The notes under the pieces: generated by a model
What the model was told of the DNA's origin: nothing
The model's input: the letters and a program-made list of their open reading frames with translations, nothing else
Database searches by the model: none
Shown here: one piece after another, positions 58,277 to 64,000 of the stretch
Layout: each line of letters starts with the position of its first letter
How positions within the stretch are numbered: position 1 is the stretch's first letter
Position numbers and translations under genes: made by a program
Source of the DNA: Ectopseudomonas chengduensis
Lineage (GTDB): Bacteria > Pseudomonadota > Gammaproteobacteria > Pseudomonadales > Pseudomonadaceae
DNA: 64,000 bases
Direction: 5' to 3'
NCBI RefSeq assembly: GCF_900102635.1
Contig: NZ_FMZQ01000001.1
Span: forward strand, 372,001 to 436,000

Positions 58277-59644
58277 GTGAGCATCCTCAACCAGATCGCC
58301 TACAGCGGTGTGCGTGCCAGCCAGGTGGCCCTGGCCACTACCGGGCAGAACATCGCCAACGTCAATACGCCCGGTTTCAGCCGTCTGCAGACCATCACCG
58401 GGTCGCTGGCCGGGCAGGGCGGCCTGAGCGTCGGCGGCGGGGTCGAGGTGATCAGCATCCGCCGCATGACCAACGAATTCCACAACCAGCAGCTATGGCG
58501 CGCGACCACCGAGCAGAACTTCTACGGCGCCTCGCAGCAGTACCTGACCGCGCTGGAAGCGCTGATGTCCGGTACCGGTTCAAGCATCAGTGCCGGCCTC
58601 GACCAGTTCTTCGCGGCGCTCAGTGAAGCCAGCGCCACACCGGGCTCCATCGCCCTGCGTCAGCAGATCATCAGCGAGGCCGGTAACCTGGCGCAGCGCT
58701 TCAATGGCCTGAGCAGCAACATCGACGCGCAGGTCAAGGCACTGCAGGAGCAGCGCACCGCCATGGCCACCGAGATCAACGGCCTGACCGAGAACATTGC
58801 GCTGCTGAACAAGAAGATCGTCGAGACCGAGTCGGTCAAGGGTGACAGCACCGCACTGCGCGATCACCGTGAAAGCCTGATCGGCGAGCTCAGCCAGTTC
58901 GCCAAGCTGCGCGTCAACGAGACCCCGGACGGTTCGGTCAGCGTCGCCCTGGCCAACGGTCAGCCGCTGGTGGCCGGCCCCACCGCCGGCCAGCTCAAGG
59001 TGGCGATGACCGCCACGGGTGAGCAGGAAGTCAGCCTGGCCTTCGCCGGCACCAGCTTCCCCTTGCGTCAGGATGGTTTCGGCGGCGCGTTCGGCGGCCT
59101 TTACGATGTCGAGTACAACAGCCTGCGACCAAACCTGGAGGCCCTGCACGACATGGCCAGTCAGCTGGCGCAGATGGTCAACGACGTGCTGGCTACCGGC
59201 TTCGACCTCGATGGCAACCCCGGCCAGCCGCTGTTCGTCTACGACCCCACCAGTACCACCGCACTGCTGCGTATCGAGCCGCTGACCGCTGAACAGCTGG
59301 CGTTCTCCTCGGCGGCGGGGGAGACCGGCAACAACGAGGTGCTGCTGGACCTGCTCGGCCTGAAGAACCAGACCATCACCCTGGGTGGCAGCCAGGTCAC
59401 CCTCAATGACGCCTATGCCGGCTTGCTTGGCCAGGTGGCCAGCGACAGTCGGCAGAACCAGGCCGACTTCAAGTCCGCCACCGCCGTGACCCAGCAGGCG
59501 CAATCGCAGCGCGACAGCGTCAGCGCCGTGAGCCTGGACGAGGAGGCGGTCAATCTGATGACCTACCAGCAGGCCTACCAGGCCAACATGAAGGTGATCA
59601 GCACCGCCAACCAGTTGTTCGACGACATGCTTGCCGCGTTCTGA
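58277..59644 (+). CDS. flgK: Flagellar hook-associated protein 1 FlgK
   Basis: Hook–filament junction protein of 455 residues, starting with GTG. The D0/D1 helices (YSGVRASQVALATTGQNIANVNTPGFSR) and C-terminal SLDEEAVNLMTYQQAYQANMKVISTANQLFDDMLAAF are intact. It is much shorter than polar Pseudomonas FlgK (over 600), consistent with a lateral-type system. Confidence 0.93.
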   Translation: MSILNQIAYSGVRASQVALATTGQNIANVNTPGFSRLQTITGSLAGQGGLSVGGGVEVISIRRMTNEFHNQQLWRATTEQNFYGASQQYLTALEALMSGTGSSISAGLDQFFAALSEASATPGSIALRQQIISEAGNLAQRFNGLSSNIDAQVKALQEQRTAMATEINGLTENIALLNKKIVETESVKGDSTALRDHRESLIGELSQFAKLRVNETPDGSVSVALANGQPLVAGPTAGQLKVAMTATGEQEVSLAFAGTSFPLRQDGFGGAFGGLYDVEYNSLRPNLEALHDMASQLAQMVNDVLATGFDLDGNPGQPLFVYDPTSTTALLRIEPLTAEQLAFSSAAGETGNNEVLLDLLGLKNQTITLGGSQVTLNDAYAGLLGQVASDSRQNQADFKSATAVTQQAQSQRDSVSAVSLDEEAVNLMTYQQAYQANMKVISTANQLFDDMLAAF

Positions 59645-59668
59645 CGCGCTTTCCAGAGAGATTCAGCC

Positions 59669-60586
59669 ATGATGCGCATCACCAACTCGCAGATCACTTC
59701 GCTGATGCACAACTCGATGAACACCAGTTCTGCCGAGTTGGGCAAGCTGATGCAGCAGATGGCCACCGGCAAGCGCATCCTGCTGCCGTCGGACGACCCC
59801 ATTGCCAGCGTGCGGGTGCTGCGCGTGCAGCGTGAAGAGGCGAGCCTGGAGCAGTTTCGCAAGAACATCGCCAACGTCTCCGGCAGCCTGTCGACCCAGG
59901 AAGCCAACCTCAAGTCCACTTCCGATGCCATGCTCAACGTGCGCGATCTGCTGCTGTGGGCGGCCAACGGCTCCAACACCAGCGAAGACCTGGCCGCTAT
60001 GGCCGGTGAGCTGTCGATCATCGAAGACACCATCGTCAGCTTCGCCAACGTGCGCGACGAAGAGGGCCGCTACCTGTTCTCCGGCACCCTGAGTGACACC
60101 CCGGCGCTGAGTTTCGATGCCGCGACCCAGACCTACAGCCTGACCGGCAACGACAAGCACCGTCAGGCTGCCGTGGCCAACGGCGTGCTGGTCGATGAGA
60201 ACGTCACCGCGGCCAGCGTCTTCGGCGCAGGCGTGGGCATGCTCAACGAGCTGCGTGCCCTGATCAACACCCTGCAGGACCCGGCGCTGGACGCCACCGA
60301 TCCGGCCGTACGCCAACAGATCACCGACACCCTCGGCGCCCTGGATGATGCGCATGGCCGCGTTCTCGGCTCGGTCACTGAACTGGGCGGCCGGCAGAAT
60401 GCCCTGAGCCTGCTCAATGACAGCAACGAGGATGTGTCGCTGGTCAACCAGAAGATCGAAGGCGAGCTATCGCAGCTGGACTATGCTGGCGCCACCATTG
60501 CTCTGAACAACTACCAGCTGGCTCTTGGCGCGACGCAAAAGACCTACCTGAAGATCAATGAGATGTCGCTGTTCAGCCTGCTGTAA
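59669..60586 (+). CDS. flgL: Flagellar hook-associated protein 3 FlgL
   Basis: Second hook–filament junction protein, 305 residues. The N-terminal helix (RITNSQITSLMHNSMNTSSAELGKLMQQMATGKRILLPSDDPIASVRVL) and C-terminal helices (VNQKIEGELSQLDYAGATIALNNYQLALGATQKTYLKI) define the family. An in-frame ATG at 59672 is an equally good start. Confidence 0.93.
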   Translation: MMRITNSQITSLMHNSMNTSSAELGKLMQQMATGKRILLPSDDPIASVRVLRVQREEASLEQFRKNIANVSGSLSTQEANLKSTSDAMLNVRDLLLWAANGSNTSEDLAAMAGELSIIEDTIVSFANVRDEEGRYLFSGTLSDTPALSFDAATQTYSLTGNDKHRQAAVANGVLVDENVTAASVFGAGVGMLNELRALINTLQDPALDATDPAVRQQITDTLGALDDAHGRVLGSVTELGGRQNALSLLNDSNEDVSLVNQKIEGELSQLDYAGATIALNNYQLALGATQKTYLKINEMSLFSLL

Positions 60587-60598
60587 GGAGTGACATTG

Positions 60599-61624
60599 GT
60601 GATCAAGGTCGATACACAGCTCCCGGTCGTCACCGCGCTCGATCCGCAGGCGCGCCGTCCGGTGCAGGGCGAGCAGTCCCTGCAGCGCCAGCGCAAGCAG
60701 CTGCCCGCTGAGCCGGTGCCACCGCCGCGTGGCAAGAGTGCCACCTTCAACCTGCAGCTCAACCAGCAGTTGACCTCGATGCAGGCGGCCGACAGTTACC
60801 TCGGCGAACTGGCCGGGCGCCTCGGCCAGCTCAAGCTCAGTCTCAGTCGCGAGTTGAGCAATGCCCAGGCTGGGGAACGCGACGGCATCAAGCGTGAGCT
60901 GGAGCAGGTGCGCAAGCTGCTCGCCGAACGCAGCCAGCGCTCCGGCGAAACCCTGGATGCCAGCTTCAAGTTGCGTCTCAGCGAGCCGGTGCGCAGCCGC
61001 TTCAGTTTGCAGGGGTTGGACTCCATCGCCGCGGTGCAGCAGGCCGGCAAGGAAACTCTGCTGTTCAGCGCCGGACGCAAGCTGGCCGAGCCGCTGGCGG
61101 TGGTGCTCGACGAGGGTTTGAGCGAGCAGCAGATTCTCCGGCGTTTCAACGCCGGCCTGGGTCCGGCGGGCATCCGCGCTGAAGTCGATCACGGCGGGGC
61201 GCTCAAGTTCAGCGCCCGCGAGAGCGAATGGCAGCAGCTCAAGGGCGAACTGCGCGTGCAGGGCGAAGGCAAGCTGGCAAGCCAGGCTCAGGCGGTCGTG
61301 GTCAGTCACGAGGAGCAGATGTTGCGCCTGCCCGAGGCGGCGCGCCTCGATGGTGCCCGCGAGCTGCGCCGAGCACTGGACGAAGTGGTGGCGGCGCTGG
61401 ACCGGATTGGCACGCTGCGTGAGCAACTCAGCCATCGTCAGGAAGAAATTCGCGACTTTCTCGCCCGTCATGCCGATCACAACGAGCGTGAGTGGGCCAA
61501 GGATTTTGCCGGTGAAGTGTTCAGCCTGATGCGGCGCAGCCCCAGCAGCTACGCGGCGGTGACTCAGACCGTGGTGGCCCAGGCCAATATCAGTCGTTCC
61601 AGCGTGGTCAGCCTGTTGTCCTGA
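60599..61624 (+). CDS. LafW-like hook-associated/flagellar accessory protein
   Basis: A 341-residue, mostly helical protein. The middle contains a flagellin-IN-like stretch (RRFNAGLGPAGIRAEVDHGGALKFSARESEWQQLKGELRVQGEG), as in HAP2/flagellin-type proteins, while the flanks are coiled-coil prone. I do not recognise a polar Pseudomonas counterpart. Its place directly after flgL is that of lafW in E. coli Flag-2 (from memory). AAGGAG at 60585 favours the GTG at 60599, 3 bases after a possible TTG. It is the last gene before a strong terminator. Confidence 0.55.
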   Translation: MIKVDTQLPVVTALDPQARRPVQGEQSLQRQRKQLPAEPVPPPRGKSATFNLQLNQQLTSMQAADSYLGELAGRLGQLKLSLSRELSNAQAGERDGIKRELEQVRKLLAERSQRSGETLDASFKLRLSEPVRSRFSLQGLDSIAAVQQAGKETLLFSAGRKLAEPLAVVLDEGLSEQQILRRFNAGLGPAGIRAEVDHGGALKFSARESEWQQLKGELRVQGEGKLASQAQAVVVSHEEQMLRLPEAARLDGARELRRALDEVVAALDRIGTLREQLSHRQEEIRDFLARHADHNEREWAKDFAGEVFSLMRRSPSSYAAVTQTVVAQANISRSSVVSLLS

Positions 61625-61639
61625 TGGTTTTCCTCTCCT

Positions 61640-61688
61640 CAGCCGTCGGTCGCCCTCCCCCTTTTTTTGGCGACTGACGGCTTTTTTA
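61640..61688 (+). terminator. Terminator of the flgB–lafW operon
   Basis: AGCCGTCGGTCGCC (61641–61654) pairs with GGCGACTGACGGCT (61669–61682) with one mismatch and is followed by TTTTTT. In the 305 bases from here to the next gene I see no further gene or clear promoter. Confidence 0.85.
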
Positions 61689-61993
61689 ATTCGAGCGCGG
61701 CCGGCCGTCGAGCGCAGGCATGTTTGCTGCCGGGTTGTTGGCTTACTGGAAAAGGACATCCGAACCTGATGCCAGCCAGCTGATTTGACCATCGATCCGC
61801 TTTTTGACTGGTCGCACAGAATGATGGCGTTTTAACAGCTATCATCGCCCCCTCTCCGCAGGATGTGGGCCCGGCGCCCGTCATATCTGCCCTCTCGCAT
61901 TCCAATAAAAACCCCGCATTCAAAGGGTTCAACCCGTTCCGGTGGCTTGTGCTTCCGGTGCATTGCCTTGTTCTCGAATTTTGGAGTACCGAC

Positions 61994-62776
61994 GTGTTGA
62001 AGAAGTACCTGACTCTCCTCCTGCTCGCCTGTACCGCGCTGGTGAGCGTGCCCAGCCTGGCGCAGTTGAGCGATTCCGAAGCCATGAACATGACGGGCCT
62101 GCAGCGTTCGCTGACCCAGCGCATGGCCAAGAACTACCTCATGCTGGGTGCCGATGTGCGCGTGGATGCCGCCCAGCGTCAGCTGCAGGAAACCATCGAG
62201 CGTTTCGATGCCAGTCACAAGGCACTGACCGCTTACGCGCCGACTGCCGAGATCAAGGCCGCGCTGGCCAGGATCGATGGCACCTGGGCCTCCTACCGTC
62301 AGCAGCTGGAAGCCAAGCCGGAGCAGGCCAAGGCCGCCCAGATGCTCGCCACCAGTGAGGAACTGCTGCAGCAGACGCAGACCGTCAGTGACCTGATGGG
62401 CAAGCACCTGGGCGCCATGGGCGCATCGGTGCACCGCACCGGCTGGGCGCGCGTGCAGACCCAGCGCATTGCCATGCTCTACATGGCCAAGTCCTGGCAA
62501 GTGCAGGCACCGGATCTGGACGCCAAGCTGGACAAGGCCGTGAGCGACTTCGAAACCATCCTCAAGGAGCTGGAAGCCCGCGGTGCACCGAGCGAGGAAA
62601 TTGCTGCGACCCAGCGTCGGGTTCGGGCGAACTGGGGCTTCACCCTCAAGGGTATCGACTTGCACGCCAGTCAGGGTTTCGTCGGTACTGCCATCACCAT
62701 CAGCACCGATTCGTTGTTCCGCCATCTCAACGAACTGACCCGCCTGTACGCGGGCCTGCAGGCCAAAGAGGCCTGA
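61994..62776 (+). CDS. Secreted PilJ N-terminal-type (MCP sensor) domain protein
   Basis: A 260-residue exported protein. A signal peptide ends at SLAQ (about residue 23). The mature protein has two helical repeats with the PilJ-N/NIT-type motif: GLQRSLTQRMAKNYLML (about residue 35) and ARVQTQRIAMLYMAKSWQ (about residue 155). These domains normally form the periplasmic sensor of type IV pilus chemoreceptors, but here no membrane anchor or signalling domain follows. GTG at 61994 has TTGGAG upstream. Probably a periplasmic ligand-binding or accessory protein; function unknown. Confidence 0.7.
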   Translation: MLKKYLTLLLLACTALVSVPSLAQLSDSEAMNMTGLQRSLTQRMAKNYLMLGADVRVDAAQRQLQETIERFDASHKALTAYAPTAEIKAALARIDGTWASYRQQLEAKPEQAKAAQMLATSEELLQQTQTVSDLMGKHLGAMGASVHRTGWARVQTQRIAMLYMAKSWQVQAPDLDAKLDKAVSDFETILKELEARGAPSEEIAATQRRVRANWGFTLKGIDLHASQGFVGTAITISTDSLFRHLNELTRLYAGLQAKEA

Positions 62777-62785
62777 GTGCCTGTC

Positions 62786-62822
62786 GACCTGCAACGGCGC
62801 CTTGTAGCGCTTGTTGCAGGTC
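62786..62822. terminator. Possible bidirectional terminator hairpin
   Basis: GACCTGCAAC (62786–62795) pairs perfectly with GTTGCAGGTC (62813–62822) between the convergent PilJ-N-type and dctP genes. The loop is 17 bases and no T run follows, so it is inferred from position. Confidence 0.4.
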
Positions 62823-62837
62823 GTTGGCAGAGGGCGG

Positions 62838-63818
62838 TCAGCGCCGGTTGACCGTCTGCGCCGCGCGCAGCACATCGCTGCCGATCTTGCCCTCATATTC
62901 CTGCCACAGCGGTTGCATCGCTGCACGCCAGGCCGCGCGTTGTTCGCTGTTGAGGCTGACGACCTGATTGCCGGCGGCGACCAGACGCTGGCGATCACGG
63001 GCATTGAGCGCTTCGGCCTCGAGATTCACCGCCATGGTGACCTCATCGATGATTGCCTCCAACTGCACCCGCACCTGATAGGGAATGCTGATCCAGAAGC
63101 TGGAGCTGCTCACCAGCATGTAGCTCAGCACGCCATGCTCGGTTTCAGTGACATAAGGCTGCAGCGCGCCAAGTTGCTGGCTGACGATATTGGACCAGGG
63201 ATTCTCCGCTCCCTGTACCCGGCCGGCCTGCAGCGCTGCCTGGGTCTCTGCAAAAGGCAGGCGCAGGCTGCTGGCGCCGACGCGGGCGAACTGCTGTTCG
63301 AGAATCGCCGACGGCTGGATGCGGAAGGTCAGGCCGGCGGCATCGGCCGGGGTGTGCAGCGCACGGGTGGCCGAGAGCTGCTTCATGCCGTTGTTCCAGT
63401 AGGCCAGACCATAGATGTTGTGGCCGGCCATCGAGCGCAGCAGCTCGCGACTCTTCTCGCGCTTCTGGAAGCGCTTCACCGCCTCCAGGTCATCGAACAG
63501 AAACGGCAGGTCGAACACCTGCAACTGGGTGGTGTATTGCTCGAATTTCGACAGCGACGGTGCCAGCAGTTGCACCTTGTTGTCGCGCAGCGCCTGCAGT
63601 TCGTCGGCATCGCCGAACAGGCTGGAGTTGGGGTATACCTCGACCTTCACCTTGCCGGCCAGGCGCTCGTCCACCAATTGCTTGAACAGCAGGGCGCCTT
63701 TGCCCTTGGGAGTGTCCTCGGCCACCACGTGGGAAAACTTGATCAGGATCGGCTCGGCCAGTACCGGCGCGGAACACAGCAGAGCGGCGAAAGCCGCCGC
63801 CAGAGAGGTCTTGAACAT
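62838..63818 (-). CDS. dctP: TRAP transporter solute-binding protein DctP
   Basis: Periplasmic C4-dicarboxylate (succinate, fumarate, malate) receptor of a TRAP transporter; 326 residues with a signal peptide ending at LAE. The DctP motifs IKFSHVVAEDTPKGKGALLFKQLVDER and FRIQPSAILEQQF…QAGRVQGAENPWSNIVSQQL are present, including the substrate-carboxylate Arg in the FRI(Q)xS strand. AAAGG favours the ATG at 63818. The membrane subunits dctQM are not downstream in the window, so it is either an orphan gene or separated from them. Confidence 0.88.
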   Translation of the reverse strand: MFKTSLAAAFAALLCSAPVLAEPILIKFSHVVAEDTPKGKGALLFKQLVDERLAGKVKVEVYPNSSLFGDADELQALRDNKVQLLAPSLSKFEQYTTQLQVFDLPFLFDDLEAVKRFQKREKSRELLRSMAGHNIYGLAYWNNGMKQLSATRALHTPADAAGLTFRIQPSAILEQQFARVGASSLRLPFAETQAALQAGRVQGAENPWSNIVSQQLGALQPYVTETEHGVLSYMLVSSSSFWISIPYQVRVQLEAIIDEVTMAVNLEAEALNARDRQRLVAAGNQVVSLNSEQRAAWRAAMQPLWQEYEGKIGSDVLRAAQTVNRR

Positions 63819-64000
63819 CGACACACCTTTTTACGGAAAACGCAGAGCCGAGGCCGGCGCCGAGTGTGGCGGGCCTGGGTACGGATCGGGATGGCTTGCA
63901 AGATTCGACCTGACGAAGGACGTCGGCCTAGCCTCGTTGGGGACTACCGGGTCGATGCCCGGTTATTGTTGGCATGCTGCCCGTGACCGTGCAGTCAATG

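Noticed and set aside
63890..63925. GG/GC pair upstream of dctP on the minus strand (GGTCGAATCTTGC) as a sigma-54 promoter
   Set aside because: The spacing between GG and GC is 9 bp, one short, although dctP genes are often sigma-54 dependent.
63942..63965. ACCGGG/CCCGGT hairpin near the right edge
   Set aside because: It lacks a clear T run and the gene it might serve lies outside the window.

Overview
The window is high-GC gammaproteobacterial DNA from a Pseudomonas. Gene content and order match, as I recall them, the Pseudomonas blocks cytochrome c4–dsbA–diguanylate cyclase–ampDh2–kinB–algB, pstSCAB–phoU and rubredoxin–glc, although the blocks are joined differently here than in P. aeruginosa. 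Coding density is high. I see no IS element, prophage, CRISPR array, tRNA or rRNA.

Layout. 0.1–9.1 kb: two periplasmic cytochromes c, DsbA, an endonuclease/exonuclease/phosphatase protein, a GGDEF diguanylate cyclase, an NCS2 purine-type permease, a MarC protein, the AmpDh2-type amidase lipoprotein and two small conserved genes. 9.1–15.7 kb: a signalling cluster with a divergent single-domain response regulator, a three-receiver hybrid kinase, stand-alone CheR and CheB, and a receiver–kinase. The last four overlap head to tail and there is no chemoreceptor. 15.7–21.2 kb: kinB–algB (minus strand), bracketed by two small plus-strand operons. Each operon starts at a sigma-54 promoter with near-identical enhancer architecture. 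21.2–30.7 kb: a 157-bp imperfect palindrome, pstS and pstCAB–phoU with two Pho boxes, a response regulator and an M23 peptidase.

31.1–39.9 kb and 50.1–61.6 kb hold the two halves of one flagellar gene set. Its gene order (fliD-fliS-fliT-fliK-fliL-fliA-motA-motB; flgBCDEFGHIJKL followed by a LafW-like gene), short flagellin (292 aa) and membrane-anchored winged-helix regulator resemble lateral (Laf/Flag-2) systems rather than the usual polar Pseudomonas system. Three sigma-54 promoters (fliD, flgB and the regulator gene) can be read in it. Between the halves lie rubredoxin and a glycolate locus in E. coli-like order (glcDEFGBA, divergent glcC) with two GlcC-type operators. Export-apparatus, rod-base and C-ring genes, a sigma-54 activator and flgM are not in the window.

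61.6–64 kb: a secreted PilJ-N-type sensor protein and a DctP TRAP binding protein.

How it may work together: a sigma-54 activator encoded elsewhere would switch on the rod-hook operon, the fliD–motB operon (which carries the sigma-28 factor and the motor) and the membrane regulator. Sigma-28 and/or the membrane regulator would then switch on flagellin. Independently, AlgB (or another NtrC-type activator) probably drives both small operons around kinB–algB.
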